This document shows, one piece after another, positions 48,301 to 53,708 of a stretch of DNA of 64,000 nucleotides (the first letter of the stretch is position 1; each line of letters opens with the position of its first letter). A model generated the notes under the pieces. That model did no database searches, had not been told where the DNA came from, and saw only the letters and a program-made list of their open reading frames with translations. Source of the stretch: Elmis aenea. Lineage: Eukaryota; Arthropoda; Insecta; Coleoptera; Elmidae. The stretch is taken from the NCBI GenBank assembly GCA_947652605.1, contig OX393583.1, forward strand, positions 15,107,222 through 15,171,221. The letters are read 5' to 3'. The position numbers and the translations under genes are program-made.

Positions 48301-50248
48301 AAATTATTGATTACTTAACCTCTGAACGCCCAAGCCCGAGGCGCACTTGGGCAAGCATACATGTCGATTTGCCCAAGCCCGAGTGAGACTTGGGCAACAC
48401 TATACTTTAAATTACCGATATGTATGTGCCCGAGTGTGACTCGGTAACACCATTACTAGAAGCTGACAGGTTGTAAAACGTAAAATTGTTAAAATTATTT
48501 TCATATTTTGTCATTTAAGTTTAATTTCGTAGGTCAAAACTTTAAGTAGATAAATGTTGTTATTTACCTTAGTCATTTATGATATTTTTGCGACATTTTT
48601 CAAACCTTTCAAAACTTGTTATTTATTATAAATTTTTCTTCATACATGTAAGAAAACTACAAAATCTTGTCGATTCAAAATTTTAATAGTATAACAGATA
48701 ATTTCATTATTTTGTATGAAAATAAATATTGCAATTCTGGGGAGACTTGCAGACACGTTCCGAATTTCAGGTTTTATACTCATAGAAATAAGTTTTGAGT
48801 TGTGAGTTACACGATTTACTCTACGATCTATTCAGTGTTGCCAATGTCATCTAGCATGAACAAAATCCGTTAATTTGGTTTCTTAGTAACCGTTCTGTAA
48901 ATAAGGGTTCAAAAATATAGTGTTTGGACGTGTTTGTTCAATTATTTGATTTCCTTGCTAACCCTCAGACAGAGAACCAAATTTAAAATATTAAATTGTT
49001 ATTACTGAATACAAAGAAACCTAACATACAAAGAAATTTAAAGAACATTAAAATGTAAATGATCAATAATTATTTATTGCAATATTTATTTTTTTTTAAA
49101 CTTAAATATGTTAGTTGTTTACGAGTGTACTTTACACAAGTTCTTATTTTGCTTAAGAATTCCACGGCTTACGTGATATTAGGGAAAAACAAAAATTGAC
49201 CAAAATTTTTAAACTCAAAACTCTTTGTCAGTTTTTTAACCTGAATAAAAACCGTTTTACGTTTCGACATAAGAAAATGTATTCAAATGTCAAGATGACA
49301 CTTGCTTACATTTTGGCACTTGTTTTGCATACAAATGTAATTATTAAATTGCTACTTTTTTTGAAAAGTATTGAATATCTCAACAACTACGGGGTTTAGA
49401 CATAGGACACTCCTTATAAAAATTGAAGGGAAGAAAAAAAGCTATCGAATAGTAAAATAAAATAAAAGTGTTTACATTTGAAAAAAATTGAGTTATTGTA
49501 CTTTGAATTTCGGAGTTTGGCATTTTTTTGTGAATTCCCTGTGTCAATAAATTTAAATTTTTTTATTATTAAAATGTTGCTCCCTAATTGGACTAGCATT
49601 ATTGCTAAAAGTTATTCCTTAACTTCAAAAACGAGGTCTCTACGATTTTTTAAAGTTAAGCCTGCTTATGTAAGATTTTTCGGAAAAAAATTAATAAGTT
49701 GGCAACACTGGCACAAAATCAAAAAATAAACACACATTCATGTAGAGGTTAAAAATTACGTCCGAAGACCTAAAAATATACAGGGTGTTCCATTTAAAAA
49801 AATTATGTTTATTTTGAGAATTGGTTCTCTCTAATGCAGGGGTCGGGGAACTTTTTTTACCTATTACCCCATAATACATTTATTTACGCCGACGTTACCC
49901 ACTTGATTTGAAAGGAAGAAAATCATAGATTATTTAAATTGAAAAGATTTATTAAATCTATTAATACAGAGAATACAATTATAAATATAACAAGGAACGC
50001 GTTTTTTATATAATTTTATTTATGTCTATTGAGTCCTCATTACTCCCAAGAATTTCATTTTTACCCCACTTCGTGGGGTAATTTACCCCGGTTCGCCGAC
50101 CTCTGCTCTAATGACTCTTTGCTGTACGTTTTAATGAAGACTTTTTTTACAGGAATATGGAGTTACAAGACTTAATGCGTACCTCAAACTGAAAAGCGAA
50201 TTAACCCATCCGCAAGCAACAAAAAGAAAACTTGACGATCTTGAATAG
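9276..50248 (+). CDS. CHK: Choline kinase gene, overall span of the five certain exons
   Basis: Choline kinase phosphorylates choline with ATP, the first step of the CDP-choline route to phosphatidylcholine, in the cytosol. The exons 9276-9388, 18553-18877, 39078-39351, 47998-48293 and 50153-50248 join with GT/AG borders and matching phases into one open frame of 367 codons ending in TAG. The order of motifs is that of the family: GGLSN near the N-terminus, the ATP-lobe segment GRIEQYI, HNDMQEGN (catalytic Asp 211 and Asn 216 in this numbering), then IDFEY and FDIANHF. HND with the FEY signature favours choline kinase over ethanolamine kinase. The length fits the short animal isoforms (about 395 residues). 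The N-terminal start is unsettled: either ATG at 9297 or an upstream exon ending at 46. All introns but the last are 8-20 kb and filled with transposons. Confidence 0.93.
9389..9886. other. Intron; flank of a degenerate Harbinger-like element
   Basis: Contains many GCAATATT/AATATTGC words (9690-9850). They recur at about 12660-12740 and so appear to be the subterminal repeats of one element that later took two hAT insertions. The exact ends were not resolved. Confidence 0.4.
9887..10000 (+). pseudogene. MADF-domain start, truncated by stop
   Basis: ATG 9887 opens 37 codons (SKLKVEEIKFILECIEVYHS, then LPALWDVKCKDYSN) that match the first MADF helix and LWD...DYxNR motif of Harbinger second-gene proteins. 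TAA at 9998 ends it. The 200 bp that follow carry further decayed fragments on both strands. Together with the GCAATATT-rich flanks this suggests a dead Harbinger element. Confidence 0.55.
10215..11386. mobile_element. hAT element with ACCGGTAT subrepeats
   Basis: The termini are TAGTGATTGCAATACCGG on the left and its exact complement on the right. The 8-bp duplication CTACACAT lies at 10207-10214 and 11387-11394. Each end carries a cluster of ATACCGGTAT words. No transposase remains. The 111-codon frame crossing its left border at 10006-10341 is not a gene. Confidence 0.88.
11396..12621. mobile_element. hAT element abutting the previous one
   Basis: The left end is CAGTGGCGGATTACCGC and the right end GATCCGCCACTG. 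The 8-bp duplication TACACATG lies at 11388-11395 and 12622-12629, so it landed in the target duplication of the 10215-11386 element. It holds a complete R0 hairpin repeat (11733-12360) and no transposase. Confidence 0.88.
11733..12360. mobile_element. R0 family, full-length hairpin repeat
   Basis: Starts ACAGGGTGGTCCAAATTCGA and ends with the inverse (GAATTTGGACCACC). The inverted arms contain GAGAAACGGTTAA and AAAAATGTGCAGTTTTTT. Other full or partial copies: 5405-5690, 20720-20850, 34910-35000, 37900-37990, 41962-42002 with 45345-47690, and 43961-44606. Overlapping frames on both strands are arm artefacts. Confidence 0.75.
12949..15173. mobile_element. Large foldback element carrying an hAT insertion
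   Basis: ACAGGGTGTTCCTTATGCCC at the left is matched inverted by GGGCACACCCTGT at the right. The arms of about 300 bp (12949-13240 and 14900-15173) pair over most of their length, for example around CACTAAACTAGTAGG. The loop is occupied by the hAT element 13589-14809 and about 350 bp of its own sequence. Confidence 0.75.
13589..14809. mobile_element. 1.22-kb non-autonomous hAT element, copy 1
   Basis: Starts CAGGGTGGATAAAAATC and ends GCTCAACCCTG, with 8-bp duplication GTTTTATG at 13581-13588 and 14810-14817. The ends are made of GATTTAAATC-type words. The interior holds older ACAGGGTGAGTC repeats shared with copy 2 (23243-24458), so they were acquired before amplification. Confidence 0.9.
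15174..16490. repeat. Repeat fragments before the Jockey relic
   Basis: 15180-15440 resembles 7575-7830 (a TACAGGGTG end at 15240). 15575-16125 is a partial copy of the 4452-5276 foldback. 16130-16490 includes decayed sequence, among it a short frame that may be the end of the Jockey first gene. Confidence 0.55.
16496..17880 (+). pseudogene. Jockey-clade LINE: endonuclease and start of reverse transcriptase
   Basis: The frame from 16496 (LRILEWNANGLLQHQQEL) is an APE-type endonuclease: AETHF, then RGDFNAKH with Gly to Arg at the first position of GDFN, and SDHSPI. A one-base slip near 17070 moves the second half to another frame (NYVHVEEAWDMNSDHSPI). The linker and the first reverse transcriptase block (NPKKAPGFDLITGEVLK) follow to about 17860. 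There the LINE similarity stops abruptly and an inverted fragment begins. The polymerase YxDD block is absent, so the element is dead. Confidence 0.85.
17897..18400 (-). pseudogene. Jockey-clade LINE: C-terminal end of reverse transcriptase, inverted
   Basis: Read on the - strand from about 18385: CSLLIYKTILRPIITYACVI, WGNTSKTHLNKLQ, then after a 147-bp interruption LQNKVLRIATKAPWFVRNEQ to a stop at 17897-17899. This is the C-terminal domain of a Jockey polyprotein. It stands tail-to-tail with the 5' half at 16496-17880. Either two separate insertions or a later inversion could give this layout. Confidence 0.82.
18131..18274. mobile_element. 144-bp foldback MITE inside the Jockey fragment
   Basis: The arms 18131-18183 and 18222-18274 (AGCTAAAGCCGCACTGCGGG against AGCTAAGGCCGCACTGCGGG) pair almost fully. 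The direct duplication TTG flanks it (18128-18130, 18275-18277). Removing 147 bp restores LNKLQALQNKVLR in the LINE frame, which confirms the borders. Confidence 0.88.
18553..18877 (+). CDS. CHK: Choline kinase exon B (ATP-binding lobe)
   Basis: The acceptor ttgttctag ends at 18552 and the donor gtgagt starts at 18878. The exon completes codon 38 and adds 108 codons. It carries GGLSNLLYHISLPE, GQTHGERALEVLITES and FPGGRIEQYIKARPL, the standard N-lobe blocks of choline/ethanolamine kinases that hold the nucleotide. It ends in phase 0 at the helix AQKMASIHSMQ. Relics of a Jockey LINE lie about 150 bp upstream, but the acceptor itself is intact. Confidence 0.95.
19087..20128. mobile_element. Non-autonomous TIR element, CTGTTTTATACTATA ends
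   Basis: Starts AGTCTGTTTTATACTATAC and ends with the complement. AAAATCGTATACGATTTT is just inside both ends. A shorter copy without the internal insertion lies at 28478-28965, and a decayed one near 29447-29960. The target duplication is unclear. Confidence 0.8.
19350..19837. mobile_element. 488-bp nested element with GGTTTGTTCCAACA ends
   Basis: The ends are AGGTTTGTTCCAACAAGCC and, inverted, GGTTTGTTCCAACAACA. TTTT is present on both sides. The empty site (a single TTTT) exists in the sister copy at about 28766. A fragment of the same family is at about 33165-33393. Confidence 0.82.
20129..22990. other. Choline kinase intron 3: repeat ends and unassigned sequence
   Basis: 20547-20720 is one half of the ACCGGGTGTAA family (full copy 25456-25799). 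20720-20850 is an R0 end. 20850-21130 and 22340-22945 are copies of the repeat also seen at 63870. 21817-21895 is a short hairpin (GAGCAAAGTAC ... GTACTTTGCTC). 21140-22300 otherwise shows no recognisable gene; short frames lack support. Confidence 0.45.
22991..24813. mobile_element. hAT MITE with CAGGGGTGGCCAA ends
   Basis: Left CAGGGGTGGCCAAGC, right GGTTGGCCACCCCTG. The 8-bp duplication GTATATGG lies at 22983-22990 and 24814-24821. GAGCCGC words lie near both ends. It is interrupted by a second hAT element (23243-24458); without that it is about 600 bp. Confidence 0.92.
23243..24458. mobile_element. 1.22-kb non-autonomous hAT element, copy 2, inverted
   Basis: Starts CAGGGTTGAGCAGATTTAAA and ends ATTTTTATCCACCCTG. 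The 8-bp duplication CTTCTCAG lies at 23235-23242 and 24459-24466. It is the reverse-orientation sister of 13589-14809, colinear over nearly the whole length. Confidence 0.92.
24822..25455. other. Intron, nothing recognised
   Basis: AT-rich sequence without repeats or coding signal that I could support. Confidence 0.3.
25456..25799. mobile_element. MITE with ACCGGGTGTAA ends
   Basis: AACGGGTGTAACTCATATCA at the left and GATTTCAGTTACACCCGGTA at the right are inverted. It contains a TACAGGGTGTTTCATTT segment near 25623. A related half lies at 51980-52160 and another at 20547-20720. Confidence 0.65.
25924..26815. mobile_element. TACAGGGTG-ended hairpin repeats, sister of 7222-7830
   Basis: TACAGGGTGCTGCAAAAAAG at 25924 is repeated inverted at about 26650-26698, and the outer end at 26815 is the inverse of TACAGGGYGAGTCACGACGG. 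The middle matches 7360-7980 in inverse order. Open frames on it (26337-26534, for example) mirror those at 7507-7782 and are repeat shadows. Confidence 0.65.
26816..28477. other. Intron with a paralogous pre-ATG segment
   Basis: 26915-27195 is the sister of 1965-2250 and contains ATGGATGGTGACGATAGTGA, encoding MDGDDSDFGVSGGRRKN before the similarity ends. 27220-27310 can fold (GTAAAGTGTC ... AAAGTACCACTTT). A run of 11 G lies around 28436. The rest is AT-rich and featureless. Confidence 0.4.
28478..28965. mobile_element. Non-autonomous TIR element, copy with the empty site
   Basis: Same family as 19087-20128 but in the opposite orientation: CTGTTTTATACTATACTATT at the left and its complement at the right, AAAATCGTATACGATTTT inside both. 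It lacks the 488-bp insertion, which supplies an empty-site comparison. Confidence 0.85.
29253..29337. mobile_element. 85-bp micro-MITE of hAT type
   Basis: Starts TAGGGATTCTGAGTCTCG and ends GGGACAGAATCCCTA, flanked by the 8-bp duplication CTACCTAC (29245-29252, 29338-29345). Confidence 0.85.
29447..29960. mobile_element. Decayed copy of the CTGTTTTATACTATA family
   Basis: Shares ATTTTCGTTTAAGAAAAT, TTTTGGTTACTTTTTAGTAA and AGTAGAATACGCATG words in order with 19087-20128, but the ends are eroded. Confidence 0.6.
29969..30186. mobile_element. 218-bp near-perfect hairpin MITE
   Basis: TGGCTGTATTACACTATACA begins it and the complement ends it, with TA on both sides (29967-29968, 30187-30188). 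The arms of about 90 bp pair nearly without mismatch, which suggests recent insertion. Confidence 0.88.
30431..32066. mobile_element. PIF/Harbinger element with decayed transposase
   Basis: The ends are GGGTGATATGAATAAAA and, inverted, GGGTGGTATGAATAAAA. AAT is on both sides (30428-30430, 32067-32069), a 3-bp duplication of Harbinger size though not the usual TWA. The transposase relic lies at 30731-31590. Confidence 0.75.
30731..31590 (+). pseudogene. HARBI1-like transposase, frameshifted
   Basis: Fragments in order: DFKAIYRFSEENVQW, KIKIFLKYVGDPGFQ, VVGFIDCTHVRI (first catalytic Asp), then after a slip near 31130 DEYIHRKGYPSINVQATCNA, SVHDSRIW (second Asp), DEGY, TKERVIIERCF (catalytic Glu), and after another slip near 31527 LYNIAKYLNVELDLTEL to TAA at 31588. 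All three catalytic acids remain, but at least two frameshifts and internal stops make it non-functional. Confidence 0.85.
32067..32403. repeat. Inverted copy of the Harbinger 3' end
   Basis: After about 105 bp rich in GGCCTGCAG, the sequence 32172-32403 is the inverse of 31850-32066 at high identity, so 31850-32403 is one long palindrome with a short loop. Frames read across the arms (31867-32190, for instance) are artefacts. Confidence 0.8.
32404..33832. other. Intron with hAT-like ends and a nested-family fragment
   Basis: CAGGGATGGGGAACC at about 32815 and CAGGGGTGTCAAACT at about 33122 look like single hAT termini without partners. 33165-33393 is a fragment of the 19350-19837 family, ending AACGGCTTGTTGGAACAAAC. 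The remainder is unassigned. Confidence 0.5.
33833..34018 (+). pseudogene. Tc1/mariner transposase C-terminal fragment
   Basis: The 61 codons ending in TAA at 34016 open with EHPPYSPDLSMCGFWLFF, the block around the third catalytic acid of Tc1/mariner transposases. The acid expected after CysX is Gly here. The HTH and the other catalytic residues are absent, and no terminal repeats were found around it. Confidence 0.65.
34019..34811. other. Intron, nothing recognised
   Basis: AT-rich. Two short overlapping frames on opposite strands near 34188-34584 have no support. Confidence 0.3.
34812..34887. repeat. 38-bp tandem duplication
   Basis: The segment beginning TTGTTTTTTTATTTCCATTT occurs twice head to tail with no visible differences, indicating a recent slip or repair event. 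Confidence 0.8.
34888..37161. other. Intron: R0 end, hairpin and unassigned sequence
   Basis: 34910-35000 is an R0 end (GGTCCAAATTCGACGGGATT). 35085-35190 is rich in CTCGAAC words and begins GTGGACTCTCGAAC, possibly an end of a pogo-like element. 36026-36146 folds on GGCAGTAAAGTTC / GAACTTTACTGCC. A CACCCTGTA end lies at 36613. Small frames near 35898 and 36111 span the hairpin and are not supported as genes. Confidence 0.45.
37162..37730. mobile_element. R1 family, inverted copy
   Basis: TACAGGGTGTCCCAGATAAC begins a copy that runs opposite to 1108-1692 and 51397-51980, ending at the GTAATTCGAT stretch. Non-coding. Confidence 0.75.
37731..39077. other. End of choline kinase intron 3
   Basis: 37900-37990 is an R0 end (AATTTGGACCACC). 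38000-39060 is AT-rich without a recognised element. The acceptor for exon C is at 39076. Confidence 0.45.
39078..39351 (+). CDS. CHK: Choline kinase exon C (catalytic loop)
   Basis: AG at 39076-39077 and GT at 39352 border 91 codons plus one base. The exon begins VPLHKSPGWLWETVDRWL, which follows directly on exon B in the family. It contains the Brenner-type phosphotransferase motif VVFCHNDMQEGNILL, with the catalytic Asp and the metal-binding Asn both present. The last base G joins the next exon to make the Asp of the IDFEY metal-binding motif. The preceding intron is 20.2 kb, the longest of the gene. Confidence 0.96.
39806..40077. mobile_element. 272-bp hAT MITE, CAGGGCTGCGGAGTCGG ends
   Basis: The inverted ends are CAGGGCTGCGGAGTCGG and CGACTCCACAGCCCTG. 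The 8-bp duplication GTTTCAAG lies at 39798-39805 and 40078-40085. The ends are rich in CCGACTCC words. Confidence 0.92.
40135..40552. mobile_element. 418-bp hAT MITE, TAGGGTGACCAGA ends
   Basis: TAGGGTGACCAGATGT at the left is inverted as ACGTCTGGTCGCCCCA at the right. The flanks CACCGGTG (40127-40134) and TACCGGTG (40553-40560) match at 7 of 8 bases, consistent with an older 8-bp duplication. Confidence 0.8.
40617..41411 (+). pseudogene. Tc1/mariner-superfamily transposase relic
   Basis: Fragments in several frames: QRQTAKGVGVDLKTIRKVI (helix-turn-helix), then NHRNRKTNARKLYEKCLG and VVSLDKAWFTVNYCNGKRKI (around the first catalytic Asp, in the usual DEAWF position), a gap with loss of sequence near 41180, then PELYTGEEERLHHDAAKAHS (the block of the second Asp). 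The third catalytic acid is missing. There are several frameshifts and the 5' border is uncertain. Confidence 0.68.
41412..41961. other. Intron, nothing recognised
   Basis: AT-rich stretch between the mariner relic and the nested repeat stack. Confidence 0.3.
42894..43645. mobile_element. 752-bp hAT-type MITE
   Basis: TAGGGTACCTCTATATAGC at the left is inverted as TAGGGTACCTTTATAAAC at the right. The 8-bp duplication TTAATTTC lies at 42886-42893 and 43646-43653. It interrupts the right arm of the foldback. No coding content. Confidence 0.88.
43961..44606. mobile_element. R0 hairpin repeat nested in the hAT element
   Basis: TACAGGGAGGTCTAAATGCG at the left and GAATTTGGACCACCCTGTA at the right, with the same internal words as 11733-12360. 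Confidence 0.78.
44669..45180 (-). pseudogene. hAT transposase C-terminal (dimerisation) domain
   Basis: The frame reads AEIYPTLKIILQLLCTLPVS, VASAERSFSALKKLKGWLRS and NMTQQRLTGLSLFHIHKDID, the classic hAT C-terminal dimerisation domain found in ZMYM1/zinc-finger-like hAT transposases. About 170 codons survive and stop at 44669. The BED finger, the RNase H-like catalytic core and its acids are gone. The apparent start at 45310 lies outside the element and is spurious. Confidence 0.85.
45596..46785. mobile_element. TACAGGGTG-type hairpin with about 350-bp arms
   Basis: TACAGGGTGTTTCTTAAATA at the left. The arms (45600-45900 and 46490-46785) pair through TCGGGAGGTGATTTCTTATC and GGAGTTACACCCCCCTGAAG-like words. 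The right terminus has lost the CCCTGTA. The 96-codon frame at 45616-45906 is on an arm and mirrored on the other, so it is not taken as a gene. Confidence 0.75.
46085..46243. mobile_element. 159-bp GC-rich hairpin MITE, TAA duplication
   Basis: The arms contain ACCGGCGCGATTTCGAAGCG and GGTCACGATAATTNGTAACC and pair almost perfectly around a loop of about 25 bp. TAA lies on both sides (46082-46084, 46244-46246), fitting Harbinger-type MITEs. The stem is over 60% GC in an AT-rich region. Confidence 0.88.
47133..47997. repeat. Remaining R0 half and small hairpin before exon D
   Basis: 47140-47300 pairs loosely on TTGTGGTTGAGTTAAACATT / AATGTTTATCTCAACAACAA. 47370-47690 continues the R0 repeat (AGGCCATAGCCAACTATAGC). 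47690-47997 is unassigned apart from the acceptor. Confidence 0.5.
47998..48293 (+). CDS. CHK: Choline kinase exon D (metal-binding and choline signature)
   Basis: The acceptor ttttttctag ends at 47997 and the donor gtaagaa starts at 48294. The exon encodes the choline kinase signature FEYCSYNYRAFDIANHF and EWMYDY, which follow the metal-binding Asp and shape the choline pocket. It continues into the C-terminal helices (ASHFFWALWSFV), ending in phase 0 at FGYW. Readable frame continues past the donor into the intron, but that extension is not family-like. Confidence 0.95.
48328..48444. repeat. Three small hairpins just after the exon D donor
   Basis: GCCCAAGCCCGAGGCGCACT-TGGGC at 48328, GCCCAAGCCCGAGTGAGACT-TGGGC at 48371 and GCCCGAGTGTGACTCGG at 48428 are tandem variants of one hairpin, spaced 43-57 bp apart and starting 35 bp into intron 5. 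Confidence 0.75.
48445..49836. other. Intron 5, nothing recognised
   Basis: AT-rich; a TACAGGGTG end occurs near 49780. Short frames at 49196, 49478 and on the opposite strand overlap each other and have no protein-family resemblance. Confidence 0.35.
49837..50105. mobile_element. 269-bp hAT MITE next to the last choline kinase exon
   Basis: CAGGGGTCGGGGAAC at the left, GGTTCGCCGACCTCTG at the right. The 8-bp duplication CTCTAATG lies at 49829-49836 and 50106-50113. It ends 47 bp before the terminal exon. Confidence 0.9.
50153..50248 (+). CDS. CHK: Choline kinase terminal exon
   Basis: A run of Ts and AG at 50151-50152 precede 31 codons and a TAG stop at 50246. The encoded EYGVTRLNAYLKLKSEL matches the final helix of choline kinases (after FGYMDYAQARF in mammals). 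The acceptor lies only 39 bp beyond the target duplication of an hAT MITE (49837-50105), so the polypyrimidine tract escaped insertion narrowly. Confidence 0.9.
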   Translation, partial: EYGVTRLNAYLKLKSELTHPQATKRKLDDLE

Positions 50249-51110
50249 CTCGCCCCATTCTGATTTCTTCCATTTAGGCTTGTAGATAAACGAAGAATAT
50301 TCGAATCGTTACTTCCATTTCAAATGCTATGGCCGGCTGTAAGATGGTCACTCAATGAATTGTGATAAAGATCGATTATAACGATTTTGAATTTTGTTTC
50401 ATCTATATACGTAATTATCGCTTAGTTTTTATTGAAAGACGGGATCTTTTAATGAGGGAGGATTTTCGTTCTGTTACTGCTATTTGTATCATAAATTATA
50501 AACACGGTGCAGGCATAATTATAAAGCAGCTCGAACACCCAGTATATGCCCACCCACAACCTACCTCAAGGCTTCCTTATTAACATTCGAATTAAAAAGA
50601 GTATTATTCTTTACCCACGTTTAGTCTTAGCCTTAGAGATAAAAAAAAACAATTGATTCACTGTAAACCGACTCCTCAATTGTTTAGGCCTAAAGTTTAT
50701 TAGTTATGCCATTGTTTTCAATAACGGTTAGAATTTGTTTTAAACAAAAGACTTACTATTCGCAATATATTAATCTACGATTACGTTTAAAGTTACTTAT
50801 TGAGTGAAAGACTGTACATTTTATGAACGTAGTAACATTATGTGAAATTCCATTAGTGGTTTATTAAATGTTGAACCAGGTGTACTGTTATTTGAATGAT
50901 GTACTTAATTTTTAGGACTGATTTTGTCTTATAAAATTACTTGCATTTATTTTTTATTGTGTCTTTTTGGTAAATCAATTTGTGGTTAGGTGTTAGTAGT
51001 GTAATTAAATTCGATTTTTTAAAGAATTTTAAGGTGTAACATATTAAAAAATTTTGTATATATGTATTTAATCAAATAATAAAGACTTTGTACAATAAAA
51101 CCTATTTTGT
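50249..51110 (+). other. Probable 3' untranslated region of choline kinase
   Basis: About 860 bp between the stop codon and two AATAAA signals. No transposon family could be recognised in it, in contrast to the introns. The assignment is inferred from position and the poly(A) signals, not from transcript data. Confidence 0.55.
51078..51099 (+). promoter_or_regulatory. Two poly(A) signals for choline kinase
   Basis: AATAAA occurs at 51078-51083 and again at 51094-51099, followed by a T/G-rich stretch. These are the first strong pair downstream of the TAG and would end the transcript near 51.1 kb. Confidence 0.45.
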
Positions 51111-52361
51111 TTAATTCCCGTTTTTTGAGCAAAAAAAAAAAATTTTTCAGAGAAAAAAACCTACAGGAGGGGCTTGTAAATACCAGATTTAAATGAATGT
51201 ATGCGTGTTCTACTAGGGGTAGGCGATATATCGATATAAATTTGACATCACTCACTTACGTTCAATAGTTAACATTTTGTAACAATGGCTGTATCTTAAA
51301 AAATAAATACGTGGACTGTATTACCCGCAGCCTCAAACCGCTAGCATAACATGACGAAACGGCAAGTGGACATGCAGTGGGGGTGAAGGGAGGGACTATC
51401 GAATTACACGAAAATAATATGAAATTCTAATAAATGATACCGCAGACAAATGGTTACTGTCATTTGACATTTAATTAGTTGTTTTTTCTTTTTATTTTCA
51501 TAGATAGCTTGATAAGTGATAGGTAAAATACGATTTTTCTTGATTTTGTGACTTATTTATAAAAATAGATGTAGCAAGTAATATCTCATTTAAAAGAGGA
51601 AAAAAAAACACATCTGACTATTCATTCCATAGCCAACTTCACGGCCCATAACAAAAAATGAAATTAGTGGTAATATCTCAAAAATGGTAGGTGTTAAAAA
51701 AAATCTAAAATAACAGTTACATTCTCCATTAAAAAGTACCTGAAGAAAGTACAAATAAAATTGTTCCAACGATTAAGACAAAAAAGTTATGAGAGAAAAA
51801 AGAAATTCGACATTTTCATATTTTTTGCTATAACATCTGAAGCCCGAGGAATTTTGTGCTTTTAAAAATTGATTGTGGCTCCTCTCATACTTATGAATAA
51901 TTCATCTAATTTAAATAAACCTGTATCTCTTATAATAAGCGAGATCCCCATGCTGGAAATGTAATATGGGACACCCTGTATAGGGCGGTCCCTTTGAATT
52001 TGAAATAACAAAGTTAGGGTCATTTCCGGGGAAACCGGAAGTGAAACAAAAGTGAACCAACATATATTTAAAAATTCCATTTTTTTTGCACGTCAGTTGT
52101 CTTAATTTAAAACTAGAGAAAAAAAGAGGTGAGCCTGATTTTAATTACACCCGGTATAATTACGTTACATGAAAAATAGACAATAGTGCAATACAAATTA
52201 AACTTATTAAAAATATCTTGGTTATACTAATTTTTGTGTTTAATCGCCAATTTTCGAAATAAACACTTCTGCTGCAGACAAAAAAATAATCACGATTTTG
52301 AAATAAAAAGTTTCATTAAATTTTAAAACCAAATTTACATTTACAGGGTTTGTATGATTAG
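51111..52361. mobile_element. Intergenic repeats: R1 copy B and an ACCGGGTGTAA half element
   Basis: 51397-51980 is R1 copy B, nearly identical to 1108-1692, ending GGGACACCCTGTA. 51981-52160 is a half of the 25456-25799 MITE, ending TTACACCCGGTA. 51111-51396 and 52161-52361 show nothing else. This separates the convergent choline kinase and zinc-finger genes. Confidence 0.7.
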
Positions 52362-53708
52362 TTACACTTGTTTGTCAACAATGTGTGCCTTGATATGAGC
52401 ATTTAAGTGGCTTTGCTGCCTAAAACGTTTACCACAAATGTCACATTTAACAGGTCTTTCACCGGTGTGTGTTCTCATATGAACATATAATTTTCTGTTC
52501 CCACTGAAACTTTTATCACAAATGCCACATTTAAAAGGTCTTTCACCAGTGTGTGTACTCAGGTGAACATTTAAATTCCTGTTTTCACTAAAATGTTTAC
52601 CACAAATGTCACATTTAAAAGGTCGGTCACCGGAGTGTGTTTTAATGTGAGTATTTAAGTTGCACTTCTCACTAAAACATTTTCCACAAATGTCACATTT
52701 GTAACGTTTTTCGCCAGTGTGTGTCCTATTATGAACACTTAAATGGCCTTTCTGTTGAAAACCTTTACCACAAATGTCACATTTATGACGCTTTTCTTCC
52801 GTGTGTATCTTGATATGAACATTTAACCTGCCCTTTTCAATGAAACGATTACCACAAATGTCGCATTTAAAAGGTCTTTCACCAGTGTGTGTCCTCATAT
52901 GAACCATTAAAATCCTGTTCTCACTAAAACCTTTACCACAAATGTCACATTTAAACGGTTTTTCCCTATTGTGTATTTTCATATGTCGAATGAAATGACT
53001 ACGGCGACTGAAACATTTGCCACAAATGTCACATTTATTTATGTTTTTATGAGTACTTGAAACTTCATCACTTTTAAATGGTTTATCACAAATTTCTTTT
53101 CGATCTGACTTGTTCATGTAAATGTTTTTACCGCTTTTAGATCCTGCCACTTCAGAAAAACTTTTAACATTCACATATTTTTCTTCATTAATTGCAGTCT
53201 CATGTGACATTTCTAATTTACAAGTCATAGTTGTATGGTTTGATACAGCTGACACTTTATTCAAGTCATTTATATCATTTGGAATAAATATTCTGTCTTC
53301 TAATGCATGCGTTAATTGATCGAAGTATTTCCTTCCTGCATTTGAATTAATCATGTCTGCAGTTTTATAATCATTGTACTCACTTTTTATCCATATTGTA
53401 TTAGTACTTTGTACCTGGTCACTTTGGTTATTCAAATATTCATCATCGCAACAAGCATATTCGAACTCCAATGGTTCTTCTTTTATGCCTAATTTTTCAA
53501 CCCCATATGCACCTGTAACTTGTTCGGTGATTTCTAATTGATCTTTTGTTTGGCAACAATTACTACTCGATTGTACACACTCGTCATTAATTAAATTAAT
53601 TTGTAAATCACATTCTTTTATATCAGTATTTATTATATCTTCTTTAACACATGCTACACTGTGTATTGCTTCTTTATATTTACAAAAAACTTCAGTAGTT
53701 GACTCCAT
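52362..53708 (-). CDS. C2H2 zinc-finger protein, eight fingers, intronless
   Basis: A 448-residue nuclear protein, presumably a DNA-binding transcription factor. The first ATG of the frame is at 53708 with an A at -3 (ACAATGG). The upstream extension to 53735 would need a GTG start and is rejected. Residues 1 to about 220 are acidic and low-complexity, with no recognisable ZAD, BTB or SCAN domain. From about residue 224 eight tandem fingers follow (pattern KCDICGKxF...H...H), all with intact Cys2His2 ligands and mostly TGE(R/K)(P/R)-like linkers, and the protein ends seven residues after the last His. The fingers' near-identical frames but varied helix residues are typical of lineage-expanded insect zinc-finger genes. 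No intron is seen. A Mutator-like element sits about 160 bp upstream. Target and function are unknown. Confidence 0.9.
   Translation of the reverse strand: MESTTEVFCKYKEAIHSVACVKEDIINTDIKECDLQINLINDECVQSSSNCCQTKDQLEITEQVTGAYGVEKLGIKEEPLEFEYACCDDEYLNNQSDQVQSTNTIWIKSEYNDYKTADMINSNAGRKYFDQLTHALEDRIFIPNDINDLNKVSAVSNHTTMTCKLEMSHETAINEEKYVNVKSFSEVAGSKSGKNIYMNKSDRKEICDKPFKSDEVSSTHKNINKCDICGKCFSRRSHFIRHMKIHNREKPFKCDICGKGFSENRILMVHMRTHTGERPFKCDICGNRFIEKGRLNVHIKIHTEEKRHKCDICGKGFQQKGHLSVHNRTHTGEKRYKCDICGKCFSEKCNLNTHIKTHSGDRPFKCDICGKHFSENRNLNVHLSTHTGERPFKCGICDKSFSGNRKLYVHMRTHTGERPVKCDICGKRFRQQSHLNAHIKAHIVDKQV

Noticed and set aside
48294..48386. Read-through extension of choline kinase exon D
   Set aside because: Passes through a good donor into hairpin repeats; the terminal exon at 50153 supplies the family C-terminus instead.
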